From contig JAFMSR010000010.1 of assembly GCA_022818135.1 (NCBI GenBank), positions 29,445,618 to 29,509,617 on the forward strand: DNA of 64,000 nucleotides, in the 5' to 3' direction. Made by a program: the position numbers and the translations under genes. The DNA comes from Saxidomus purpurata. Its lineage: Eukaryota > Mollusca > Bivalvia > Venerida > Veneridae. How positions within the stretch are numbered: position 1 is the first letter of the stretch; the number at the start of each line of letters is the position of its first letter. The notes under the pieces are model-generated. The model was not told the origin of the DNA. It saw nothing but the letters and a program-made list of their open reading frames with translations, and did not search any database. Below, piece by piece: positions 48,935 to 60,103 of the stretch.

Positions 48935-49327
48935 CACGGTGGGGAATCACGTGATCAAAATAATCTCTAAACAAAAGTAAATCTATGAAAATGTTAAAAA
49001 ATAATGAAAGTTGTTTAGCTTTAAATATGAAATGTAGCCTATCTTATGGCGACGTTAATGTATTCTAAAACTACATAGGTCTCAATCATATTCTCCTTTC
49101 GATTGTAATAAACACTTCAGTACACTGAACTAATTTAGTTTTGAAGTGATCAGCACAATCAGAGGGTGATTGTTATCGAGACCCGAGTAGTTCTAGAATA
49201 CGTTAATGTTGTCATAAGATAGTCTACTTTTTATAATCACAGCTGAACAGCTTTCATTATTTTATAACATTTTTCATATATTTACTTTTGTTTAGAGATT
49301 ATTTTGATCACGTGATTCCCCACCGTG
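48935..49327. mobile_element. 393-bp fold-back MITE
   Basis: The left half CACGGTGGGGAATCACGTGA.. is the complement of the right half ..TCACGTGATTCCCCACCGTG for most of its length (arms ~190 bp, imperfect). Flanked by CTAAA on both sides (48930-48934 and 49328-49332), a plausible 5-bp target duplication. Confidence 0.8.
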
Positions 49328-49990
49328 CTAAAAGAGATGAAACGTGTAATGTTTTAGGATATTAACATACACTTGAACATGCAGAAGCATATGCCGTTCT
49401 AGTTGTTCAGAAAGCGTATGATTTTTCATTAAATTATCATTTATCGGTAAATAATTACTTCATGCTAACAATTGTAGTTATTGTAATAACGTGACGATGA
49501 TGGTGATGATGAACACACAATATACCTGATGATAGTGATGATAATGCACAAGAAAATGGAGAAGATGATGATGAAATGATTGTAGGCATTGTTAAAACAA
49601 ACCAACCATAGACAGGCGAACAAATTTGCCCTTGGTAGCTGACCTACCTGTTCTGCTCTGTTCTGTTCTCCTGAATGCCACTTCAGAATTTAAGTTTTTA
49701 ACATGAAATCTTCTATTTATTTCATATTTTGCATATAAATTATGATGTTTTAATTTCGGAAATTATAAAATTTTCATTTTCGTTACATAGAAAAGCTGAA
49801 ATGCTATAAATAACTTTGTGATAATGTTATGTTGCTTGCAAGTACATTTATATTGAATCAATACCTTGTTTTCGTTATCAATAGTAGTTTTATTTTCATA
49901 CATGATGTATGCGATGAAAATGGTGTTAAGTGACGTGTGAATAGAAAGTGCGAGGGACGTTATGATGCAATTAGGTTTAAAAAGATTACA

Positions 49991-52604
49991 AAGCAAATTT
50001 TATACACTTTTTACTTGGTTCCAAATAAATAAATCACATAAAACTGACACAGCCCTACTCGAATCATTGTATATATTCGAGATGTTAACTTGTCAGCTAA
50101 GCCTGTTCTTTTGAACATAAAAATAAAATCAGTCATGCAACAACCTTGCATTTCGTGGGAAGACATGTTTTAGGTCAACATCTACTTAGCCTTGTTGAGT
50201 CGTTGCGTTGATAAATTGATACTCAAAGATAATTTTAACAGCCTCGTTCTCGATATTATCATGTCACATGATCGCTATAAACGATAGTAACGATGACGAT
50301 GTAGGAGTGCAGTGGCAAGTACATTGTACATTATTTTGTGACTATTAAATTTTATAATATTATATTTATTTATATTTTAAACAGAATAAGATAATCAGTT
50401 CATAAAATATAAATTTAATTTCTCTTCTTTTTCTTTGCGTTGGTTATGTGTTTTAACGATACTGATTTCAGATTCGCTTTTTATGCTCGGACATTAAAAT
50501 TCTGGTTATTCCGTAACGGTATATATACCGTTACGGTTTGTTTCACAATCGATGAAGCAAATAGTCGGTTTATGTCTGATCTTGTCCGATATACTAAAAT
50601 ACAATTACTTAAGAATGACTGAAAATTCTAAACAAAACGTTTTATTAGATAGTCCTATTTAAAATATTTGCTTAAGTCAACACTCTTAAGTATTTTCACT
50701 GTTTAACATGTCATCAAATACTGTTATCGATAAAATTCGCCATGACATTAACCCGGGGTGTATTGGAAAAGTAGACTACATGTACTTTGCTCCTATAGAA
50801 TTAACAGACTGTATATGATACGAGCGCATTGGACTTAGTTAATACTAGCCTCAATGGGTATTTTACCTTGATTGTGGAGATGTGGGTTACTTTCGCAGCA
50901 AGAAGAGGGTTTTGGGGGTTTACAGTCACATTTCGCTAGTGGAAGGAAATATATAAGGGGGCCAACATACTACTCTTGCTCCATGACACCTTGGTGATCG
51001 TGAAAAATGTAAAAGAACAGACGTGCACGTGTCACTGCAGAGCAATTTGGTACAGATTAAAATATATGTAGTCGTGGAAGCACGAAAATATTCACGAACG
51101 CTTCCGTGACATAATGCTTCTTAAATCCGGAGTAATCTTTTTAAGGAGGTTGTGTTTAAAACAATGTGATTACCGCCCGTTACAGTTACACTAACTCTAC
51201 ACTTCGTCTTGGTCTGAACCATATGATAGACAAAAACTAGCCATATCTACAATTAACATCTAAGACCCAAACAGAGCCTTTCAACAAATTCTACATTTTT
51301 ACAATTCTTTAACCCTTTTTATGAAAGCTTTATCCTTGCCCCATGGGCACAAAACATTGAGTAAGAGTTGCAGGTAAAAGTTAAGTTATATCTATACTAA
51401 TTGACGTAGCAAGTTTTTACAACTTAGATTTATAACTGGTAATACAAGGTTGTTTACTTTGTCGAGTCATATAATATTGTCATAAATTCAACCCTAAAAT
51501 TTAACGTATAACTAACTACCTCTTACATCAAACTTTCAACCCAACTGGTATAAAATGTAAAAAAGAGAGAAAAAAAAAAAAAAAAGAAGGGACAATTCTG
51601 GTTATTCCAGTTAAGATTATTACCCGGCTTAAAATGCTTCAAATATTTTCAAAAATAAACCTCTGCACCTATCAATGAAATGAAGTTAGTAAGCATAACT
51701 ATACACGAATATAAATAGAATGTCAAGCAATAGCTTTCAGTAGGCTATTGAAGAAATGTGTGTATAATTTGACAAATAGCAATTTATATACATGTATTTA
51801 GAAACACCGAGGTGTGTGGAGGAAACCACTAAGCGCTGCATCGTCTGCTTCTTTTCAAACATTATTAATGACCTTGATCCATTGTCTTTGAACCATATGT
51901 TCCTATAGTTGTCGCAGCTATGCTTACTAGGTCGGAATTATGCTTTCTCCGGCTTTGTTTTGTCTTTCTACATTCACTAAAGAATATGACCCTATCATTT
52001 CCCTAGACACGATTTAGACAGAACTTTTTTAATTCTACCGGGTACTTCAGTGGTAAAATATAAAACACCACGAGCTCCTGTGGGCGCATCTTGATGAAAT
52101 CAAAGATATAGAAGTTTTTTTAACTTTTTTTTTTTTTACAAATAAACACCTTAGCAATTTTGCAAAGGACGGATGGTTAAGAGGACGCAAGGGGTTAAGA
52201 CGTGTGAAAACTCCCCGCAGAGGTTTCTTCTCCTTGCAATATGCAGCACTCAAATAGCTGTGAGGAGTTTAGTGCAAAACAGTGCGTTATTGTTATTGGG
52301 GAAGTCATATGATCAATTATTGTATAAGCTGAAATGGTGAGTAAAACACGGAATGGAATCTTAAGAAGAACAATGATTCACATGCTTAAAATCAGCGATG
52401 ATACGGCGAGTCGCGTACATCGTTTACTGTTGTGAAAAAAGCTTCGGCTTATAATAAGTAATAAGTGTTCGAAATAAAATTTACAAGGGCGTGTGGTACT
52501 GCATTACCAATGTATGAGACAAGTACCCACATTGCTTTAAAACGTACTGTACACCAGAGTGACGGGGATTGCTAGAGGACTATATATATATACAACCAGA
52601 GATT
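49991..52604. other. Intergenic AT-rich stretch
   Basis: Apart from the palindrome at 50511 and an A run at 51571-51586, I see no gene, RNA or clear repeat. Confidence 0.5.
50511..50536. repeat. Perfect 26-bp palindrome
   Basis: CCGTAACGGTATA followed by its exact complement. Isolated, no partner gene seen. Confidence 0.85.
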
Positions 52605-52620
52605 AATGCAAAGTTTACAC

Positions 52621-52626
52621 TTTATT
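52621..52626 (-). terminator. Poly(A) signal of the ZP gene
   Basis: AATAAA on the minus strand, ~225 bases after the stop codon. Confidence 0.55.
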
Positions 52627-52849
52627 TTCATATGTGTATTTATATAACAAACTACTAATACCTAGGCAAAACAAATATGTTAATTTCACCATAACAAAGC
52701 ATAAAATAATAGTGAGGACACTTCGTACTGCACAAAGACAGTGACAAACAAGTAAATGTAGTTGGCAATACAAAATACCCCCACCCCTGACAAAGATAAA
52801 CGTCAATAATCAGATTAAAATATCATGATGCCTGAGGTTATCTTGATAT

Positions 52850-53037
52850 TTAATGTGTAGAAACGGAGGTCATCGGGCTTCCGGAGTTGAGTTTCTTCAA
52901 GATACTTGTCTTTGCCTTGAGTTTTCTGAAGAATACTATGGAGCTAACAGTAGTGGAAAGCATGCCAATAAGCACGATTATACACAACACAACAAACAGA
53001 GCAACACTCATACTCAGGCTGTCCTTGTCCCCAGGAC
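52850..53037 (-). CDS. ZP gene last exon with transmembrane segment
   Basis: Acceptor TTGCAG. PGDKDSLSM, then a hydrophobic stretch VALFVVLCIIVLIGML, a basic stop-transfer region RKLKAK and a short tail ending SVSTH. Stop TAA at 52852-52850. Confidence 0.8.
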
Positions 53038-53234
53038 CTGCAATTGGAAGAAACGTATGATGTTATCTAGGCTGTACAGAACAAAAGATCATAAACACAT
53101 TCTAGTCCATTTATAGCTATGTCAAGTTATAGTACCTACACAAGTGTTATGGACATATAAATACTTTCAAATCTGTTTCGAAGAAGTGACACCATAACGG
53201 TGTACATGTAGAAGCAGAAGTTTTCGTTACTTAC

Positions 53235-53373
53235 TTTGTATAACAAGTTCTTCTGTTGCTATGGATAGAGAGGAACTAACACTTATGTCATCAACAGCGT
53301 TATCTTCAGCTTGACGTTTAGCTATGCTTCTTTTCCTCCTACCAGAGCTGCCAATGCCATCACTGCAGGTAGT
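53235..53373 (-). CDS. ZP gene exon with furin-type cleavage site
   Basis: Acceptor TTGTTCAG, donor GTAAGT. TTCSDGIGSSGRRKRSIAKR; RRKR is the consensus furin cleavage site found after ZP-C in this family. Leaves phase 1, which fits the last exon. Confidence 0.75.
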
Positions 53374-53758
53374 CTGAACAAAACATACATTTAGGTTTCG
53401 CTAGTATGAACTGTATTTCTTAATGCTTACTTTGTTAAATTTCTAAAATTGTCTAGTCCACATTGTCGTAGCTTTCAGTTTAGACTGAACAGATCGTTGT
53501 TTGCAGGGGATTAGCGGAGCACATTCGTGCAGCCAATCCATGATCTGCACACGTATTCAGTCAGACAGCCATAAATGTTTTGCCCAACAAGGCCTTCGTT
53601 TTGACAACGTATATCCCAAAACAGCCGGTCTCTATTCGTACTCGTATTTATAATAGAAACTATATTATATATATGCTATATTGTTATATTTTTTCAAAGC
53701 TATTGCAAAAATATAAAAACATTTTCAGGCAATGCTTTCTTGTGAAGAATTAATAGTA

Positions 53759-54007
53759 ATATAAGAAAGGTATGATATGCCAACAGTATTTACGAATAAA
53801 CAGAACACAATTCTGTCATTAATCCATCTGTTAATTCATACTTCTATATATGGTATAAGAAGGTTAAAAGCGACATCTATTGCAAAAGTAAAATATAAGA
53901 AAGGTATTATATGCCAACATTGTTTAAGAATAAACATAACACAATTATGTCAATATTTTATCTATAAATTCATAATTCTTTATATGGTATAAGAAGGTTA
54001 AAAGCGG
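53759..54007. repeat. 133-bp direct repeat, two units, where ZP-C exons would be expected
   Basis: ATAAGAAAGGTATKATATGC and ATATGGTATAAGAAGGTTAA recur with a shift of ~133 bases. A GA-rich microsatellite follows at 54022-54055. This lies in the intron between the damaged ZP-C exon and the furin-site exon. Confidence 0.8.
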
Positions 54008-54108
54008 TAGTGAAAGTCAAGGTCGAGAGAGAGAGAGGGAGAGAGGAGAGAGCGGAAATCCATTTTTTTTGCCTAACATTAAATAGATGCATTGAAAGAA
54101 CTACTTAC

Positions 54109-54256
54109 GGATAAATTCTGCATCAAGTTCCATGACGAGTGTGATGGTATCCGTGAGTTTGACAGTTCCTCCACTGACACTGTTACCGTTACTGTACAAG
54201 TTCATGGTAGCTGTTGGCTTCACAGTCTTGTTGAGTCCGAATCATCATCTTTGTCG
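54109..54256 (-). pseudogene. ZP gene exon, linker and ZP-C start, with frameshift
   Basis: Acceptor CTTCCAG, donor GTAAGT. In the incoming frame it reads VDKDDDSDSTRL and stops. One frame over, from the same area, it reads TVKPTATMNLYSNGNSVSGG and TVKLTDTITLVMELDAEF. A missing base around 54223-54233 explains both. Confidence 0.7.
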
Positions 54257-55027
54257 CTGGAAGTTAAAATGATGGTCATTTTCAAAAAAAGGTTAAAATG
54301 ATAGAAATGTTATAAAATATTAATATAGAAATCTAACCCTTATAAATACCCTGTTTTTCTGAAATGGACGTGTCCATCTGTCAATATGGACTGTTCAATT
54401 AGTTATTCAAAGGGTTGCTAATGAAATTTACCGACTGTTCTAGCAAACGGTGCAGATTATGATCAAACTGCACGGATGTGTAGACTGGAATGATCTGCAC
54501 TTGTGATAGAGACAGAGTCACTTGCTGGAGCAGGGTTTGAGTCAACAAGATGGTAAAGAGTGAAACTGTTACTCTACCCTAAGATACGTATCAAATGTAG
54601 TTACGAGTTGAAAACTGATATTTACCAAGCCTTAGTTCAAGTCATAAGTATCTTACAGACTTAGATTAGACTTTTTTTAAAACAACTCTTTGAATTTAAG
54701 TATGGTCAACAAACAAAGGTCATCGGAAGCCGAGAAAAATGTAAAAGCCGTAGACATGTGGTCTTTATTTGCGAGTGTTTCTATCGTTGGTGAATACTAG
54801 AGTAGTTTTACAGAGGTTAGAGTGTAGCATAGAAAACTACCAAAGCTCTAATATATTAAAGTGTAGATAAAATATTTGAGCATGATAACTATGTTCGTAA
54901 TATGCAGCAAAAAGAAAACTAGGAAGTCGAGTTAATCATTGACATGTATTAAAATACACAAGCAAAAAGTTCAAGTCACAATATTATTTATTATGTACGG
55001 TAAATAAAAAGACCATAGTGAACTTAC

Positions 55028-55152
55028 ACAGTATTAACTGAGCTGCTGACCGTCAAGTCCCCGAGGTCGGCAATACACATGACCGGGATCTGCTTGTCAT
55101 CGCCTGTCTGGTACAAGGCCTTTTTCTGTACGATCACCTTAAAACTTTCCTC
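55028..55152 (-). CDS. ZP gene exon, end of ZP-N
   Basis: Acceptor ACTCCAG, donor GTAAGT. EESFKVIVQKKALYQTGDDK, then QIPVMCIADLGDLTVSSSVNT. Leaves phase 2. Confidence 0.75.
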
Positions 55153-55826
55153 CTGGAGTATGGACAAATAAAATTGAATTTAAAAACAGTCCAGCGAACC
55201 CTTCTTTAACTGATACCGGTATTAACTTTAAGAATGACCATAATTATTTAGCTTTTATGATGGGTAATGAAATAGCAAATGGTATGCCTTTTTAAAGTTT
55301 TATTTTTTTGATTTTACACTGATTGTAGAATAAAGTTCTTGCAACTTTTACTAACTATATATTAACACTATATATATTGAATATACTATGGCCAACAAAC
55401 AAAGACCACCGGAAGCCGGGGAAAATGTAAAAGCCGTAGACATGTGGTCTTTATTTGCGAATAAAGCAAATGGAAGCCGGAATTATTTCAGCCCTACTAC
55501 GTTGAACTTCTAGCCTGAGTCTACGTCGGTACTGCCAAATATTCTACGCACGTTAATACAGTTAATATATAGTTTAATACATAGATAATATAGTATATTC
55601 AAAGAGTTAATATTAATACAGGAGTCCAACGCTCTTCTCCTCAACCACGGCGCCTCATTTTCATGTTTTTCTTTTGTTTTTTGTTTTCAGAAAAACTTCA
55701 AACCTTTAAATAAAAAAACAACTAAAACATGAAAGGGAAGAGCGTAAAGAATAAAAAAAAGGAACTACAAAACTTGTTTTCGCAGTATGTGATTTATCGT
55801 TACTTGCTATGCTAGAACTCGTATAC

Positions 55827-55992
55827 CAACCCATTGAATTCCACAGGAAGTGAAGTCGATGGTATAATACGAGACTCCGCACGTTGTGAATTGTCGGCAA
55901 GCTGTTCCCTGACCCTGAATGTAAATAATGCATCCGGAGGCGTCGTCAGTTAGCCTAAGTTCTAGTTTACTCTTGGTACAGCTAGGCCTCCA
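55827..55992 (-). CDS. ZP gene exon, ZP-N half
   Basis: Reads WRPSCTKSKLELRLTDDASG, then CIIYIQGQGTACRQFTTCG and YYTIDFTSCGIQW, with five cysteines. Acceptor TTACAG. The donor is uncertain: TGG|GTTGGT (phase 0) fits the next exon, G|GTATAC is the better match by sequence. Confidence 0.7.
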
Positions 55993-56209
55993 CTGTAACA
56001 TACAAACCCTACTAGTTTGAACTTCTAGTCCGAGTCTGCGTCGGTACTGCCAACTATTCTATATACATACGTTAATACAGTTAATGTGAAGCAAGCAATT
56101 ACAATTAAAGTACTGACTATCTAATTCCTTTTGTACTTACGGCTTACGTTAGTGAAGCAAAGTTGCGCTTATTTTCGAAACAAGAAGACGTGTTTGAGGA
56201 TCTACTTAC

Positions 56210-56291
56210 GTATTGGATTGAATTGTGCAAACGACCCTACTATCACCAACGAAAATATTATCAACACTTTGCTCGTCATTATGCCGGCAAA
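56210..56291 (-). CDS. ZP gene exon with signal peptide
   Basis: Twelve bases of 5' UTR, ATG at 56279-56277, then MTSKVLIIFSLVIVGSFAQF and NPI, donor GTAAGT (56209-56204). Leaves phase 1. The hydrophobic core followed by SFAQ fits a cleaved signal peptide. Confidence 0.75.
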
Positions 56292-57626
56292 CTGAAAAAC
56301 ACGAAATAGAATCAAACAATGGAGCTGAAATAATCTATAAGTATACAATAAAAGGAAAATAAACGAACATCAATGGCCGGCCTAGGCCTGCGCTGTTTCA
56401 ACGTGAGGAGCGAGTGTTAGGGGACTGGGAACCTAACTATCAGTAAGGGGCAATTTTCATATAGGAAGTAGTTAACTAAATGCAAATGTAAGCAGGTCAC
56501 TGATAAATACATGAGTCTTATAATTTGAATTTTGTTGTCATCTACACATTGTATAAATAGTGAACTTGTGAAACATACCATCAAGAACAAAATAATTTGA
56601 AAATTTCAATTGATGTATGAAGATTAGAAGTAGAGTTAACTGACCGTTTGGGAAAAACACATGATTCAGGCCGCCTAGAAGTTAGCTGCTGTATGCAGGC
56701 GATCGTTTACTCATGTTTCAGCAAAGTTTGATATATCGGGAAATTTCTATATCCAACTTTAAGCAAAATTCAAGTAACAAGATAAGATTCATTGAAAGTA
56801 GATTAAGTAACTGAAATATGCATAATGTTTTACTGTTTCTGTCTGAGTTTAGTTTATCTGACAAAACATCTATTATGTGTTGAATATGTGTCTCACATAA
56901 TTTACATTTCTCTAAGATAAGCAATGTCAAAACAACCCAGCACGAAAACGAGACAAGAAAGCGTATTAAACGCCATGAAAAGCGAAGCTTATATGTAATC
57001 GAGAATACAGAAAAAATAATAGGTGCGTCAGACACTGATTTGTTACATGTAGTTAAAATGTAGTCAAAGTACATATACAATATTCCATAGGTAAATGATC
57101 TCTTTAGTTGTGAAAAAATACAGTGTCTCGTGGAATTTTATTGAAATTGAGCTCTGTATATACAGCCATTGTAGACAATGTACATAGTTGTGTAATATTA
57201 GTAAAACCACCTATGTATGCTACTCTTTACAACTGCTATAAAGTCACATCATATTTTAATGATAATAGTTTATAGACCGTTGAGATGAATAATCTAACAC
57301 TCGGTTAACTTAATGGTTATATTTCTATAGTTTGAAAGCCTTTCTAAAGCAGAGAATGAGCACTTAAAGTTCTTCGAAGCCAAAGAAAACATTCCGGTTG
57401 ACAAGTGTTGCCCAAAATCTTTTTTTCCAATCGAAGGTTAATCGACGATTGGCTTGACAGCGAGTTGCAGTTTCGAACAACCGTGTCCTGGTCATTAAGC
57501 CAACTTTTACTCCTATTTATGGTTAGAATATGACCGAGGTTCATATATACAACATTTATGTTTATAAAATTTGATATTCTTTAATGAAAACAAAATGCAG
57601 ACAAGAAAATGAAAAAAGTAACCTAC

Positions 57627-57685
57627 CTTCTTGTACTCCTTCGTCCAGTGAAAGTCGCTCTGACTGGCAGCAAGTCAAGGGCTGT
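57627..57685 (-). other. ZP gene first exon, non-coding (5' UTR)
   Basis: The 5' end is inferred from the TATA box ~30 bases upstream; the 3' end from the AAG|GTAGGT donor. No ATG opens a long frame in it. Confidence 0.5.
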
Positions 57686-57710
57686 GGTTGGGAATTTGAT
57701 CATAACTGGG

Positions 57711-57718
57711 TATTTATA
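57711..57718 (-). promoter_or_regulatory. TATA box of the ZP gene
   Basis: On the minus strand it reads GAGTATAAATACCC. A non-coding first exon ~57685-57627 follows, ending AAGAAG before the donor GTAGGT (57626-57621). The intron then runs to the acceptor TTTTTCAG at 56292. Confidence 0.65.
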
Positions 57719-57719
57719 C

Positions 57720-59600
57720 TCTACCAGCGACTAAACGCAAAAGTACCGACGGCTGCATAAATTATTATTCTATAATGTCGTTATCACCTTTAGGAACGAT
57801 TGTAACAGACAATGTAATGCTACATATTTTATCGAATAACTGTAATAAAGTGACAAAGTTATAGATAATTATGCTACCGTATACATGTCAGAAGGTTCCC
57901 TCCAATACGTGATGTACAAATCATTAGAATCAATGAAATCTGAGAGAACAATGTATTAAAAACTTACGAATTTGTCAGTTAATACAAATTCATATACGTA
58001 GGTTTAGTCAATTTTCTAAAAGTCACGATAAATTAGTGCCACATGTCTTTCTTAAAACCACAGCCACTTGGAAGTGTGATATTCACTGTGAATACGGTTG
58101 TTGCTATATAGATATAAACGTTTGACCTTGACATGCGTGCAGAGCATAGACAATTTTCACAGCTTAATTGTTCTGTCTCCTTTATTTAGTTGCAGCCTTG
58201 TTCACTTGATCTTTTGAAACAATGTGTTTTCTTGTAAATGTTCCTGCACACAATCAGTATATATAGCAGTCTGGTGAACATGTTTTTCCACAGCAATTTT
58301 CTTTCTGTTTCGGCGGACGAAAACTCAGAGATTGTTTTTTTCATTCTCAAAGTAATCTTGCTTTTCCTTATTAGACAGAAGCTCTATATTGAGCAGAGCT
58401 TTTGGAGGCTCTCCTTCATTTAAATCAATTAAAACCAAGCATCATTTACCTCCAACGATTTACGGTACATTGTTATCATCTTTATTCTATATATCGGTGA
58501 CTGAGGGCATTATTTAGAAAGCTCATTGCCCAAGAAAAGACAAAAGTGGCAATCCGAATATTTGTTAGGGAATGACAAACTCAACCACTCCGCAAATGGG
58601 GACCAATACTTCCTTCAAACTACAGGTATCAGTTCTTGTGAGCAATACTTTGTATCAAAAAGATACTGTTTTGACCGCTCAATTTGGAGAATAAAAATAT
58701 TTTGCTACGCTCAAACACCCGTCCTTTCAAGATTGTAAAGTTGTCAAGAACAAACAAAAATATAGTCTTTGGATGGAATCCACCATCCGTAACTTTTACG
58801 ACACTTTTACTTATATAGTTTACTGGGCAAATAAGATTTTTTTACTCATTAACTAAAAGGAGAGGGCCTTCAAATTCAAATGGTAACTGGTGCCTTTCTT
58901 CTTAGAAATGATTTTTTTTTTCTTTCCAGGGACGACCTTTGACAGAGGTATTGACTGTATGTTGGGAATGATTGCTATACAATGTATATGTATATATCAA
59001 AGAGTGATTGTGTAAATATGATACAACTGTTTTTTTGTTGATGGATGAATGTATGAATATGTCTGTTATACTTTAATGTATTATTAAGGCAATTGTTAGA
59101 GAAGGTCAGTCATGTCTTTAACTACGGTATATTAATGTTCCTTTTATATATATGTACATGTCAACTTCTATGAATAAAGAATTTATTGTTACTATCATTA
59201 GTAGCATTGTTATAATAATAATAATGATTATTATTATTATTGTTATTACTATGATTATTATTATTATTTTATTTTTATTCTAAATGAATCTTTTCAAAAC
59301 TTGTATGGTAATAAGCTAAATTTAGATATAAATTGAATATCTAATTTAGCTTCTTACTGAATGTTTCCTCGCTTTTCTTTTTGTGTTTATTTTAGCTGTG
59401 GTATTTAACTTTTTAAAACAAACAAATTGCTTAGAAATTCTTCGGAAAACGAAGTGATGAAAAGGCAAGAAGTAACATTATAAAACTCAATATTTCTTGG
59501 CATATTCTGCAACATTATATAACGAATTAACGCCCCGAACACCATGGAGCAAAAACGTGCGAAAGTTAGGTTACAATATATCAACATTTTTCAGTTATCA
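57720..59600. other. Intergenic AT-rich stretch with ATT microsatellite
   Basis: No gene supported. An (ATT)n/(AAT)n imperfect microsatellite lies at 59213-59272. Short frames here have no splice or family support. Confidence 0.5.
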
Positions 59601-59606
59601 TTTATT

Positions 59607-60097
59607 TATGGTGGCTGATTTGGTACACTTTTGTGCGTCGTGTTGTCGCCAGCGACAACACGACAAAACGCCAAACGGCGCGTTGTCGCACTGTCGTCTT
59701 GTCGTCCTGTCGCTAGCGAAGCACGCCAAACGGCGCGTTGTCGCACTGTCGTCTTGTCGTCCTGTCGCTAGCGAAGCACGCCAAACGGCGCGTTGTCGTG
59801 CGGCGTGTTGTATTATGGTGATAATGTGCCGAGCGACAAAGCGCCAAATAGCCAATCCTTCAATTTGAGCCGAGCGACAATGTGACATCGCGACAACACG
59901 CCGCACGACAACGCGCCGTTTGGCGTGCTTCGCTAGCGACAGGACGACAAGACGACAGTGCGACAACGCGCCGTTTGGCGTGCTTCGCTAGCGACAGGAC
60001 GACAAGACGACAGTGCGACAACGCGCCGTTTGGCGTTTTGTCGTGTTGTCGCTGGCGACAACACGACGCACAAAAGTGTACCAAATCAGCCACCATA
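59607..60097. mobile_element. 491-bp GC-rich palindromic element with internal tandem repeats
   Basis: Starts TATGGTGGCTGATTTGGTAC and ends with its complement, flanked by TTTATT (59601-59606 and 60098-60103), a clean 6-bp target duplication. Both arms (~230 bp) hold two copies of a ~56-bp unit built from GTCGY steps (TGTCGTCTTGTCGTCCTGTC, GCTAGCGAAGCACGCC). Overlapping frames on both strands are products of the palindrome, not genes. Confidence 0.88.
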
Positions 60098-60103
60098 TTT
60101 ATT

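Larger units (their letters stand above)
34081..49990 (+). repeat. Tandem segmental duplication, unit 3 (diverged, swollen by insertions)
   Basis: Pieces colinear with unit 1: 34081-34722 (promoter, exon 1, relict exon), 35652-35700, ~40930-43260 (introns, exons A and B, 3' flank) and ~49366-49870 (CTTGAACATGCAGAAGCATA block). Divergence is clearly higher than between units 1 and 2. Insertions of ~0.9, ~5.2 and ~6.1 kb separate the pieces. Confidence 0.85.
54700..56085. repeat. Two short dispersed direct repeats in ZP gene introns
   Basis: GGAAGCCGRGRAAAATGTAA plus AGCCGTAGACATGTGGTC occur at ~54705-54775 and ~55385-55460. GAGTCTRCGTCGGTACTGCC plus ACGTTAATACAGTTAAT occur at ~55518-55570 and ~56032-56085. 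Origin unknown. Confidence 0.65.
52850..56291 (-). pseudogene. ZP-domain transmembrane protein gene, frameshifted and lacking most of ZP-C
   Basis: Coding exons in transcription order: 56291-56210 (signal peptide), 55992-~55827 (ZP-N), 55152-55028 (ZP-N end), 54256-54109 (linker, start of ZP-C), 53373-53235 (furin site), 53037-52850 (transmembrane segment, stop). ZP proteins are secreted or membrane-anchored filament formers such as egg-coat and epithelial matrix proteins. Supporting features: signal peptide MTSKVLIIFSLVIVGSFAQF, a Cys-rich ZP-N (PSCTKSKLELRLTDDASGC..), VKLTDTITLVMELD typical of the ZP-C start, cleavage site RRKRS, and a hydrophobic segment. Problems: exon 54256-54109 is closed in all three frames and needs a one-base correction near 54223-54233; the first two coding exons do not join in phase; ~80 residues of ZP-C are not found. 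Pseudogene or assembly errors. Confidence 0.7.
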
